A stretch of 64,000 nt of DNA from UBA2357 sp041916775 (GTDB lineage: Bacteria > Pseudomonadota > Gammaproteobacteria > Burkholderiales > Rhodocyclaceae), in contig JAYRYZ010000001.1 of assembly GCA_041916775.1 (NCBI GenBank), positions 1-64,000 of the forward strand. Direction: 5' to 3'. The notes beneath the pieces are model-generated. The model saw only the letters and a program-made list of their open reading frames with translations. It was not told the DNA's origin and made no database searches. The position numbers were made by a program, and so were the translations under genes. Each line of letters begins with the position of its first letter. The stretch's first letter is position 1. Positions 46,178 through 53,742 of the stretch are shown piece after piece.

Positions 46178-46212
46178 ATGTTTGAGAAGATCCTGATCGC
46201 CAACCGCGGCGA
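46178..46212 (+). repeat. 35-bp direct repeat of the liuD start (upstream copy)
   Basis: The 35 bp beginning ATGTTTGAGAAGATCCTGAT are identical to the first 35 bp of liuD at 46317-46351. The two copies are 139 bp apart, with about 104 bp of unrelated sequence between them. This includes GGCGATTTCGCC (46271 onward), an inverted echo of liuD codons just after the repeat. Confidence 0.9.
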
Positions 46213-46324
46213 CCAGCCGCAAAGCGGCGCAGCGACGAAGTCACATCGACTTGCATGCGCAGCATGCTCGGGCGATTTCGCCGTGACTGACCTGCATACA
46301 GGCGCAGAGGTGAATCATGTTTGA
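46178..46324 (+). CDS. Short leader ORF formed by partial duplication of liuD
   Basis: A 48-codon ORF with the ribosome-binding site AGGGGAGGAGACGAC and the LiuD start MFEKILIANRG, which then diverges (DQPQSGAATKSHRLAC). Its stop TGA lies inside the ATGTTTGA of the true liuD start, so termination and liuD initiation overlap. It is probably translated and may couple liuD to liuC. It is not a functional enzyme. Confidence 0.6.
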   Translation: MFEKILIANRGDQPQSGAATKSHRLACAACSGDFAVTDLHTGAEVNHV

Positions 46325-48323
46325 GAAGATCCTGATCGCCAACCGCGGCGAAATCGCCTGCCGCGTCATCAAGACGGCGCGCCGCATGGGCATCAAGACG
46401 GTGGCGGTGTATTCCGAAGCCGACGCCGGCGCGCGCCATGTGCGGCTTGCCGACGAGGCGGTGCTGATCGGCCCGGCGGCGGCGCGCGAGAGCTATCTCG
46501 TCATCGACAAGGTCATCGCCGCGGCCAAGGCCACCGGCGCCCAGGCCATTCACCCCGGCTACGGTTTCCTGTCCGAGAACGAGGACTTCTGCCACGCCTG
46601 CGACGAGGCGGGCATCGTCTTCATCGGTCCGCCGGTCGCGGCGATCCGTGCGATGGGTTCGAAATCCGAAGCCAAGAAGCTGATGGGCGCGGCCGGCGTG
46701 CCGCTCACCCCGGGTTACCACGGTGACGACCAGACGCCCGAACTCTTGCTGCAGGAAGCGGACGGCATCGGCTATCCGGTGCTGATCAAGGCTGCGGCCG
46801 GCGGTGGCGGCAAGGGCATGCGCTTGGTCGAGCGGCGCGAGGACTTCCTCGATGCGCTCGCCTCATGCAAGCGCGAAGCGATTTCCAGCTTCGGCGACGA
46901 CCATGTGCTGGTCGAGAAATACATCCTCAAGCCGCGTCACATCGAAATCCAGGTGTTCGGCGACAGCCACGGCAACTGCGTGTATCTGTTCGAGCGCGAC
47001 TGCTCGGTGCAGCGCCGCCACCAGAAGGTGCTGGAGGAGGCGCCCGCGCCCGGCATGACGCCCGAGCGCCGCGCCGCGATGGGCAAGGCGGCGGTGGATG
47101 CCGCGCGCGCGGTGGGTTACGTGGGTGCCGGCACGGTGGAGTTCATCGCCAACCAGGACGGTAGCTTCTACTTCATGGAGATGAACACCCGCCTGCAGGT
47201 GGAGCATCCGGTCACCGAGATGATCACCGGGCTCGACCTGGTCGAGTGGCAATTGCGCGTCGCGCACGGCGAACCGCTGCCGCTCGCGCAGGAGCAACTG
47301 CAGATCCGCGGTCACGCACTCGAGGCGCGCATTTACGCCGAGGACCCGGCCAAGGGCTTCCTGCCCTCCACCGGCCGGCTGGTGCACCTCGCGCCGCCCG
47401 CCGAGAGCCTGCATGTGCGGGTGGATACCGGCGTCGAGGAGGGCGACGAGATCAGCCCGTACTACGACCCGATGATCGCCAAGCTCATCGTCTGGGACCA
47501 GAACCGCGACCGCGCCCTCGCGCGCATGTTGCAGGCGCTCGCCGACTACCGGGTGGTGGGGGTGGCGAACAACATCGAATTCCTGTCGCGCCTCACCGCC
47601 TGCCCGGCCTTTGCCGGTGCGGACCTGGATACCGGTCTGATCGAGCGCGAGAAGGCCTATCTCTTCCCCGAAACCACCGCTGTGCCCGACGAGGTGTGGC
47701 AGGTGGCGGCGCTCGCCGAGTTGCTGCGCGAAGCGGGTCGCGCCGCGGATGTGGCCAAGGTCGGCAACGACCCGCGCTCGCCCTGGCATGCACGCGACGG
47801 CTGGCGGCTCAACGCCAATGCACGGCGCACGTTGATGTTCCGGCTGGGCGAGACGCAGCAGGCGGTGGAGGTGGTCTATGGCAGCGACGGTTACGCGCTG
47901 AGCCTGGACGGGCGCAAGGTGAATGCGCGCGGCGAACTGAACCCGCGTGGGCTGCTGCGCGTCGAACTCGATGGTCGGCGCATGGATGCCTCGGTGATCG
48001 CAGCGGGCGAGAAGCGCCATGTGTTCCTGAATGGCCGCGCCTGGCCGCTGTCGAACGTCGATCCGCTGCACCACGCGGGCGAGGGTGGCGGCGCCGAGGG
48101 CGGGCTGGTCGCGCCGATGCCGGGCAAGGTCATCGCGCTGCTTGCCGAGGTGGGCGCGCAGGTCGAGAAGGGCTCGCCGCTCTTGATCCTCGAGGCGATG
48201 AAGATGGAGCACACCATCACCGCACCCGCCGCCGGCACGGTCAAGGCCTTCCGCTTCGCGGTCGGCGATCAGGTGGGCGATGGTGCCGAGCTGGTCGAGC
48301 TCGAGCGGGCGGCGGCAAGCTGA
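46317..48323 (+). CDS. liuD: Methylcrotonyl-CoA carboxylase, biotin-carboxylase (alpha) subunit
   Basis: A 668-residue protein. The biotin carboxylase domain occupies about 1-445 (ILIANRGEIACRVIKTARRMG, ATP-grasp KAAAGGGGKGM, and EMNTRLQVEHPVTE). The biotin carboxyl carrier domain is at the C-terminus, with the biotin-accepting Lys in LEAMKMEHTI. It pairs with LiuB. No clear ribosome-binding site lies directly before the ATG (CGCAGAGGTGAATC); its start is preceded by the duplicated leader. Confidence 0.95.
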   Translation: MFEKILIANRGEIACRVIKTARRMGIKTVAVYSEADAGARHVRLADEAVLIGPAAARESYLVIDKVIAAAKATGAQAIHPGYGFLSENEDFCHACDEAGIVFIGPPVAAIRAMGSKSEAKKLMGAAGVPLTPGYHGDDQTPELLLQEADGIGYPVLIKAAAGGGGKGMRLVERREDFLDALASCKREAISSFGDDHVLVEKYILKPRHIEIQVFGDSHGNCVYLFERDCSVQRRHQKVLEEAPAPGMTPERRAAMGKAAVDAARAVGYVGAGTVEFIANQDGSFYFMEMNTRLQVEHPVTEMITGLDLVEWQLRVAHGEPLPLAQEQLQIRGHALEARIYAEDPAKGFLPSTGRLVHLAPPAESLHVRVDTGVEEGDEISPYYDPMIAKLIVWDQNRDRALARMLQALADYRVVGVANNIEFLSRLTACPAFAGADLDTGLIEREKAYLFPETTAVPDEVWQVAALAELLREAGRAADVAKVGNDPRSPWHARDGWRLNANARRTLMFRLGETQQAVEVVYGSDGYALSLDGRKVNARGELNPRGLLRVELDGRRMDASVIAAGEKRHVFLNGRAWPLSNVDPLHHAGEGGGAEGGLVAPMPGKVIALLAEVGAQVEKGSPLLILEAMKMEHTITAPAAGTVKAFRFAVGDQVGDGAELVELERAAAS

Positions 48324-48326
48324 CGA

Positions 48327-48494
48327 TCACTCGTCAAGGCGGTGTCCGAATCGGTTGGAGAGGAAGTAGGGGACGAGCGACAAGGGAATCAACCACCAGA
48401 TGGATTTCCAGTAAGCAATGCCCCAGCAAACCCAAGCGAAAACAATCGATGTGATCTGGAGTGTCCGTGACTTCGAGTGCTTGGTGTGTTTCAT
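48327..48494 (-). CDS. Small hypothetical membrane protein
   Basis: A 55-residue ORF from MKHTKHSKSRTLQ. A hydrophobic helix (ITSIVFAWVCWGIAYW), Trp residues and a second hydrophobic stretch follow (WWLIPLSLVPYFLSNRFG). It is convergent with liuD and stops 3 bp from its stop codon. The basic N-terminus and membrane segments look genuine, but no family is recognised. Confidence 0.45.
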   Translation of the reverse strand: MKHTKHSKSRTLQITSIVFAWVCWGIAYWKSIWWLIPLSLVPYFLSNRFGHRLDE

Positions 48495-48598
48495 GTCAGA
48501 CCGAGGTCTGCAACCATCATGCAGGCGTCGTGAGAAGTGTGGGCACGAGTTTATATGATTGAAGAGTGAGATCGCACGCAGGCGCGGAGGAAATGCCG

Positions 48599-49525
48599 AT
48601 GAATACGAAACCAAGTACGGTCCGAATCGTCGAGGTCGGGCCGCGTGACGGTCTGCAGAACGAAAAGGTGCTGGTGCCTGCCGACGTCAAGGTCGAGCTC
48701 ATTGCGCGGCTGGCCGACGCCGGCCTGCCGGCGGTGGAGGCGACCTCGTTCGTGTCGCCCAAGTGGGTGCCGCAGATGGGCGACAACACCGAAGTGCTCA
48801 CCCGCGTGCTGGCGGCGCGTCGGCCGGGGGTCGATTACCCGGTGCTCACGCCCAACCTGAAGGGTTTCGAGGCGGCGCTCGCTGCCGGGGCGGAGGAGGT
48901 CGCGGTGTTCGGCGCGGCGTCCGAATCCTTCAGCCAGAAGAACATCAACTGCTCCATCGCCGAGTCGCTGGAGCGCTTCCGACCGGTTACCGAAGCGGCG
49001 CTGGCCGCCGGCATCAAGGTGCGCGGCTATGTCTCCTGCGTGGTCGGCTGCCCCTACGAGGGGGCGATCGACCCGGAGGCGGTGGCGGATGTCGCGCTGA
49101 CGCTGTTCGAGATGGGCTGCTACGAGATCTCGCTCGGCGACACCATCGGTGCCGGCAACCCGGATACCGTCAGCCGTATGCTCGACGCGGTGATCAAGCG
49201 CATCCCGGTGGGCCGGCTCGCCGGCCACTATCACGACACCTACGGCATGGCGGTGGCCAACATCTGCGCCTCGCTGCAGAAGGGCGTCACCGTGTTCGAC
49301 GCCTCGGTGGGTGGCCTGGGCGGCTGCCCCTACGCTGCGGGGGCGTCCGGCAACGTCGCCACCGAGGACGTGGTGTGGCTGATGCGCGGCCTGGGCATTG
49401 AAACCGGCGTCGATCTGGATAAACTCGTGGACGTTGCCGCCTGGATCAGCGGCCAGCTGGGTCGCGAGCCCGCTTCGCGGGTTGCGCGGGCGGTGCTGGC
49501 GAAACGGGCCAAGGCCAGCGGCTGA
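48599..49525 (+). CDS. liuE: Hydroxymethylglutaryl-CoA lyase
   Basis: A 308-residue lyase that cleaves HMG-CoA to acetyl-CoA and acetoacetate, the last step of leucine degradation. The TIM-barrel start IVEVGPRDGLQNE, the catalytic GCPYEG segment, the HMGL signature GLGGCPYA, and SLGDTIGAG are all present. The ATG at 48599 is chosen because GGAGG lies 8 bp upstream; the in-frame ATG at 48593 is too close to it. It stands about 275 bp after liuD, with a half-copy of the liu motif (TCTGCAACC at 48507-48515) upstream. Confidence 0.93.
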   Translation: MNTKPSTVRIVEVGPRDGLQNEKVLVPADVKVELIARLADAGLPAVEATSFVSPKWVPQMGDNTEVLTRVLAARRPGVDYPVLTPNLKGFEAALAAGAEEVAVFGAASESFSQKNINCSIAESLERFRPVTEAALAAGIKVRGYVSCVVGCPYEGAIDPEAVADVALTLFEMGCYEISLGDTIGAGNPDTVSRMLDAVIKRIPVGRLAGHYHDTYGMAVANICASLQKGVTVFDASVGGLGGCPYAAGASGNVATEDVVWLMRGLGIETGVDLDKLVDVAAWISGQLGREPASRVARAVLAKRAKASG

Positions 49526-49605
49526 GATGCGGCGTGGGGCATGCGCGGATCGTGCGCATACCCACGGCAATCGTGCTCCCAACCCGACAGAGACATCAAA
49601 AGAAA

Positions 49606-49803
49606 ATGACCATCGCTTCCCCTTGCATCAACATCTGCAGGATGGACCCCGCATCCGGGCTGTGCGAGGGCTGCCTGCGCACCCTCGACGAGATCACCGC
49701 CTGGGGCCGTGCGCCCGACACCTACAAGCTGCAGGTGCTGGAGCGCGTCGCGCAGCGGCGCTCCACCCTCGCCACCGCCGAACCCGCCCGGAGGCGCGCA
49801 TGA
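49606..49803 (+). CDS. DUF1289 protein (first of two)
   Basis: A 65-residue protein with the Cys-rich DUF1289 pattern SPCINICRMDPASGLCEGCLRT (four conserved Cys, a likely small metal-binding site). It overlaps the next gene by ATGA. Function unknown. It lies immediately behind liuE. Confidence 0.8.
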   Translation: MTIASPCINICRMDPASGLCEGCLRTLDEITAWGRAPDTYKLQVLERVAQRRSTLATAEPARRRA

Positions 49804-49994
49804 GCGATGCGCTCTGCGTCGGCGTGTGCATGATCGACTGGGACTCCGGCGTGTGTCTCGGCTGCGGTCGCACCGCCGAGGAGATCGAAGGCGTGCCGGT
49901 GCCGGCACCGACCGCCGAGCCGCCACCCGAGGCCAAGTGGTCGCCGCCGCTGCCCGACAACGTCGCGAAGCAGGTCGGGGAAGGCAGCGAGTGA
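49800..49994 (+). CDS. DUF1289-like protein (second of two)
   Basis: A 64-residue protein with the same Cys pattern, VGVCMIDWDSGVCLGCGRTAEEI, followed by a Pro-rich tail. A tandem relative of the preceding gene, overlapping it by ATGA. Its stop overlaps the GTG start of the metallo-hydrolase gene (GTGA), so the three are translationally linked. Confidence 0.75.
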   Translation: MSDALCVGVCMIDWDSGVCLGCGRTAEEIEGVPVPAPTAEPPPEAKWSPPLPDNVAKQVGEGSE

Positions 49995-50911
49995 GCGTGG
50001 ATGTGCGCCTGCCGGCATCGGTCACGGTGCTGGAGCGCGGCTGGTTGTCCGCGAACAACATCCTCCTGCACGACGGCGGCGAGTCCGTCATCGTCGACAC
50101 CGGCTATGTCAGCCATGCGGCGCAGACGGTGACGCTGGTGCGCAATGCGCTGGCGGGGCGTCGGCTCGCCCGCATCGTCAATACACATTCGCACTCCGAC
50201 CATATCGGCGGCAACGCCGCGTTGCAGCGCGCCTTCGGCAGCGAGATCCTGATTCCGGCAGGCCTCGACGACGCGGTGCGGACCTGGGACGAGGCGGCGC
50301 TGCTGCTCTCGGTTGCAGATCAACAAGGCGAGCGCTTCCGGGCGGACGGCCTGATCGAGGCCGGGCAGGTGCTGCACATGGGCGGACTCGCTTGGCAGGC
50401 GCTACATGCGCCCGGGCACGACATGGACGCGCTCATGTTCCACTGCGCCGACCGCCGCATCCTGATCTCCGGCGACGCGCTGTGGCGCGACGGTTTCGGC
50501 ATCCTGTTCGCCGATGTGCTCGGCTCCGGCGACGGCACGGGTTCGGCGCGGCGCACGCTCGAGGCGATCGGTCGGCTCGCGGTGGACGTGGTGATCCCCG
50601 GCCATGGCGCGCCCTTCGTCGATTTCGACGACGCGCTCGAGCGTGCCTTCGCGCGGCTCGTCGCGTTCGAGGCGGATGGTGGGCGCATCGCGCGCAACGC
50701 GATCCGTGCCTGCATCACCTTCATGCTGCTCGACCGGCGCGCGCTCGACATCGAGTGGTTGCAGGAACATCTCACCGAAGTGCCACTGTACCGGGAAGCG
50801 AACACCCGCTTTCTCGGCATGGCGCCGGACGCACTCACCCGCTGGTTGATCCGGGAGCTCGAACGGGCCGGGGTTGCGCGCCGCGTGGGTGACCGCCTGC
50901 TGGCAGCCTGA
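49991..50911 (+). CDS. Metallo-beta-lactamase-fold hydrolase
   Basis: A 306-residue MBL-fold protein from the GTG at 49991. The metal motif THSHSDHIGG (HxHxDH) and later ligands in APGHDMDAL, SGDALW and PGHG are present, giving a two-metal glyoxalase II-like site. The open frame extends upstream to 49709 only over the DUF1289 gene, so that extension is rejected. It probably hydrolyses a thioester or related metabolite; its place after the liu genes suggests a CoA-pathway role (inference). Confidence 0.85.
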   Translation: MSVDVRLPASVTVLERGWLSANNILLHDGGESVIVDTGYVSHAAQTVTLVRNALAGRRLARIVNTHSHSDHIGGNAALQRAFGSEILIPAGLDDAVRTWDEAALLLSVADQQGERFRADGLIEAGQVLHMGGLAWQALHAPGHDMDALMFHCADRRILISGDALWRDGFGILFADVLGSGDGTGSARRTLEAIGRLAVDVVIPGHGAPFVDFDDALERAFARLVAFEADGGRIARNAIRACITFMLLDRRALDIEWLQEHLTEVPLYREANTRFLGMAPDALTRWLIRELERAGVARRVGDRLLAA

Positions 50912-51004
50912 GTCCCGGCCGGCTCCGATTTTCCCTATCCGACCTTGGTCGGGGTGGTTCGGCGCGGCGCGCTCGGCCATAATCGGGGAAACGTGGAGGG
51001 TGCA

Positions 51005-51889
51005 ATGCAAGTCGTGCTGATCAGTGGCCTGTCCGGCTCCGGCAAGAGTGTCGCGCTGAACGTGCTGGAGGATGGCGGGTTCTATGTGGTCGATAACCTG
51101 CCGGTGACGCTGTTGCCGCAGCTCGTGGTGTATCTGCGCGGCAGCGGCTACCAGCGCGTCGGAGTTGCGGTGGATGTGCGCTCGGGTGCGTCCATCGCCG
51201 CGCTGCCACAGCAGATCGAGAACCTGCGTGCGCTGTCGGCCGACGTGCGGATGCTGTTCCTCAACGCGCGCGACGACACCCTCATCGCGCGCTTCTCCGA
51301 GACGCGGCGGCGCCATCCGCTTGCGAGCGACGAGGTCTCGCTTGCCGAGGCGATCGCACGCGAGCGCGAGGCGCTGGCGCCGGTGGCGGAGCTCGGCCTC
51401 AACGTCGACACCAGCGACCTGCCCGCCAACAGCCTGCGCGCCTGGGTGAAGGAGTTTCTCGCGCTCGCGCCCACCGAGGGGCTGACGCTGCTGTTCCAGT
51501 CCTTCGGCTTCAAGTACGGCATTCCGCTCGATGCCGACCTCGTCTTCGACGTGCGCTGCCTGCCCAACCCGCACTACGACCCCAAGCTGCGCCCGCTCAC
51601 CGGACGTGACCAACCGGTGATCGACTTTCTGCGCAAGGTGCCGGAGGTCGGGCGCATGGCCGAGGATATCCGTCGCTTCGTCGGCAACTGGCTGCCGAGT
51701 TACGTGCGCGACAACCGCAGCTACCTCACCGTGGCCATCGGTTGCACCGGCGGCCAGCACCGCTCGGTGTATATCGCCGAATGGCTGGGCGAGCGATTCC
51801 GCGACAACGCCCGGGTGCTGGTGCGGCATCGCTCCGCCGTGCGGCGCCAGACCGACCACGCGATGGCGGCGTCTGCGCCGCGTCCATGA
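51005..51889 (+). CDS. rapZ: RNase adapter RapZ (nucleotide-binding)
   Basis: A 294-residue protein. The Walker A motif ISGLSGSGKSVALNVLE is at the start, FYVVDNLP follows it, and the conserved C-terminal segment AIGCTGGQHRSVYIAEWL ends it. RapZ regulates glucosamine-6-phosphate synthesis through RNase E and small RNAs in enterics; in other bacteria its role is less clear. The usual neighbours of rapZ (hprK, ptsN) are not in the window. The ATG at 51005 follows GTGGAGGGTGCA. It overlaps the next gene by ATGA. Confidence 0.93.
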   Translation: MQVVLISGLSGSGKSVALNVLEDGGFYVVDNLPVTLLPQLVVYLRGSGYQRVGVAVDVRSGASIAALPQQIENLRALSADVRMLFLNARDDTLIARFSETRRRHPLASDEVSLAEAIAREREALAPVAELGLNVDTSDLPANSLRAWVKEFLALAPTEGLTLLFQSFGFKYGIPLDADLVFDVRCLPNPHYDPKLRPLTGRDQPVIDFLRKVPEVGRMAEDIRRFVGNWLPSYVRDNRSYLTVAIGCTGGQHRSVYIAEWLGERFRDNARVLVRHRSAVRRQTDHAMAASAPRP

Positions 51890-52272
51890 GGTTTCCTGCC
51901 GCCTGGCGCGGCCTGATGCAGCCCGGCGACTACCTCGTGGTTGGCTTGGCCGTGCTGGCGTGTGTCCTCTCCGCGATCAAGTTGCTGCAGGGTGGCGTGC
52001 CGGATCGTGTCGTGGTCCGTGCGGGCGGGGAGGTGTTCGCAACGCTGCCGCTGAGTGCATCGCGCAGGCTGGAGGTGCCCGGCCCGCTCGGCGTCACCGT
52101 CATCGAGGTGCAGCCGGGCCGCGCCCGCGTCGCGAGCGACCCGGGGTTGCGCCAGTATTGCGTGCTGCAAGGCTGGCTGCATCGCGCCGGCTCGGTGGCG
52201 ATCTGCGCGCCCAACCAGGTCAGCGTGAGCCTTGCCGGGGGAAGAGGTGAGTACGACGCCCTCGCATATTGA
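51886..52272 (+). CDS. NusG domain II-like periplasmic/membrane-anchored protein
   Basis: A 128-residue protein. One N-terminal membrane helix (YLVVGLAVLACVLSAIKLL) precedes a small beta-rich domain with the ending GWLHRAGSVAICAPNQVSVSL, the pattern of the NusG-II (DUF) proteins. Co-occurrence with Gx transporters is common and has been linked to extracytosolic flavinylation systems. Starts in overlap with rapZ (ATGA) and overlaps the Gx transporter gene start. Confidence 0.75.
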   Translation: MRFPAAWRGLMQPGDYLVVGLAVLACVLSAIKLLQGGVPDRVVVRAGGEVFATLPLSASRRLEVPGPLGVTVIEVQPGRARVASDPGLRQYCVLQGWLHRAGSVAICAPNQVSVSLAGGRGEYDALAY

Positions 52273-52789
52273 GATCCAGCCGACGCGTGACGACGCGCGC
52301 ATCGCCCGTCTGGCCGCCGCCGCGATCGCGCTGTCGCTCGCCGAGGCAGCGATTCCGCTGCCGCTGCCTGGCGTCAAGCCAGGCCTCGCCAACATCGTCA
52401 TCCTCATCGTGCTGTTGCGCTGGGGTTGGCGCGACGCGGTGTGGGTGGCGCTGCTGCGCGTGTTTGCCGGCAGCCTGCTGCTCGGGCAGTTGTTCGCACC
52501 GGGTTTCTTCCTGAGCTTCACCGGCTCGCTCGCGAGCCTGCTCACCCTGGGCGTGGCGCTGTACCTGCCGCGGCGCCTCTTCGGTCCCGTGTCATTGAGC
52601 GTCCTCGCCGCCTTCGCGCACATCGGCGGGCAGCTCGTGCTGGCGCGGCTGTGGCTCGTGCCGCACGACGGGGTGTTCTACCTCGTGCCGGTGTTCGCCC
52701 TCGCTGCGACCGTGTTCGGCGTGATCAACGGGCTCATCGTCGCCCGCCTGCTGCGGGACTGGCCGCAGGAGACGCGCGGGGGCGGTTGA
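52247..52789 (+). CDS. Gx transporter family membrane protein
   Basis: A 180-residue integral membrane protein (about five helices: AAIALSLAEAAIPLPLPGVKPGLANIV, then several further segments). The opening GVKPGLANIVILIVLLRWGW is characteristic of Gx (HepS component-I-like) family proteins. GTG at 52247 is preferred (GGGGGAAGA upstream). It overlaps the NusG-II gene by 26 bp. Substrate unknown; the family resembles ECF-type S components. Confidence 0.75.
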   Translation: MSTTPSHIEIQPTRDDARIARLAAAAIALSLAEAAIPLPLPGVKPGLANIVILIVLLRWGWRDAVWVALLRVFAGSLLLGQLFAPGFFLSFTGSLASLLTLGVALYLPRRLFGPVSLSVLAAFAHIGGQLVLARLWLVPHDGVFYLVPVFALAATVFGVINGLIVARLLRDWPQETRGGG

Positions 52790-52843
52790 AACATCGGCGC
52801 CTTGCCGTGGTCCACCGCCGATCCGGACAAGCGGGAGGTGGCG

Positions 52844-53446
52844 ATGAACCTGAAGACCTGGCGGCAGCGCGGGCTGGCCCAGTGCCTGATCCTGTCTCTA
52901 GCCCTGTGTTTGGCCCTGATCGCGGCTGGCACGGCCCGCGCGTCGCCACCCGAGCAGGATGTTGCCGCCTTGCTGCGTGAAGGCGGCAACATCCTGTTGA
53001 TCCGCCATGCGACCACGGTGAGTGGTGTCGGCGACCCGCCGGGTTTTCGTCTCGACGACTGTGCCACCCAGCGCAACCTGTCGGACCGTGGTCGCGACGA
53101 GGCGCGCAGGCTCGGCGAGCGGCTGCGCGAGACGGGCGCCCGTTTCACGCAGCTGCGCAGCAGTGCCTGGTGCCGCTGCGTGGACACCGCGCGTCTTGCG
53201 TTCGGGACGGAGCCAGCGCTGTGGCCACCGCTGAACTCGTTCTTTGCCGGACAGGGCGATGGCCCCGCGCAGACGCGTGCGGCGCGCGACGCGGCGGCGC
53301 AGGTACCGGCAGGCGAGAACTGGGTGTGGGTGACGCATCAGGTCAACATCAGCGCGCTCGCGAACGTGTTTCCGGCGATGGGCGAGGTGCTGATCGTGCG
53401 ACCCGCTGCCGACGGGTTCGAGCTGCGCGGTCGCTTGCGACCCTGA
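52844..53446 (+). CDS. Exported histidine phosphatase
   Basis: A 200-residue protein with an N-terminal signal segment (CLILSLALCLALIAAGTARA). The phosphohistidine motif LIRHATT (RHG-type R-H) and a distal His in VWVTHQVNI place it in the phosphoglycerate-mutase-like histidine phosphatase superfamily; the family's usual RHG is RHA here. GGGAGGTGGCG precedes the ATG. Substrate unknown; periplasmic. Confidence 0.82.
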   Translation: MNLKTWRQRGLAQCLILSLALCLALIAAGTARASPPEQDVAALLREGGNILLIRHATTVSGVGDPPGFRLDDCATQRNLSDRGRDEARRLGERLRETGARFTQLRSSAWCRCVDTARLAFGTEPALWPPLNSFFAGQGDGPAQTRAARDAAAQVPAGENWVWVTHQVNISALANVFPAMGEVLIVRPAADGFELRGRLRP

Positions 53447-53478
53447 GCGGTAGCTCGGTTCGGGGGCAGGCGGGGGCG

Positions 53479-53742
53479 CTACTTCCGGCGCGGCGGCTTG
53501 CCAGCGAGCTCGCGATGCAGTTGGACGCCCTTGCGACGTTGCTCGGTGAGAATCTGCAGCTTCAGTGCGATGTCGGCACGCGTGGCGGGATCTCCGCTGC
53601 TGGCATGGGAGGATTCGAGCTCGCGCTGCTGGGACTTCATCGTCTTCAGCAAGGTTTTCAGCTTGTCGCGCTTCTCGCGCTGGCGACGCTTGTCGGCCGA
53701 CAGCAGCTCGCTCAGTTTGGTGACGAGTCGGCTGAATTTCAT
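53479..53742 (-). CDS. Small coiled-coil protein downstream of the Na/Pi cotransporter
   Basis: An 87-residue, highly charged, Lys/Arg/Gln/Leu-rich protein (DKRRQREKRDKLKTLLKTMK) predicted to be a coiled coil. Its ATG overlaps the cotransporter stop (ATGA), so it is co-translated. Family unknown. Confidence 0.6.
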   Translation of the reverse strand: MKFSRLVTKLSELLSADKRRQREKRDKLKTLLKTMKSQQRELESSHASSGDPATRADIALKLQILTEQRRKGVQLHRELAGKPPRRK

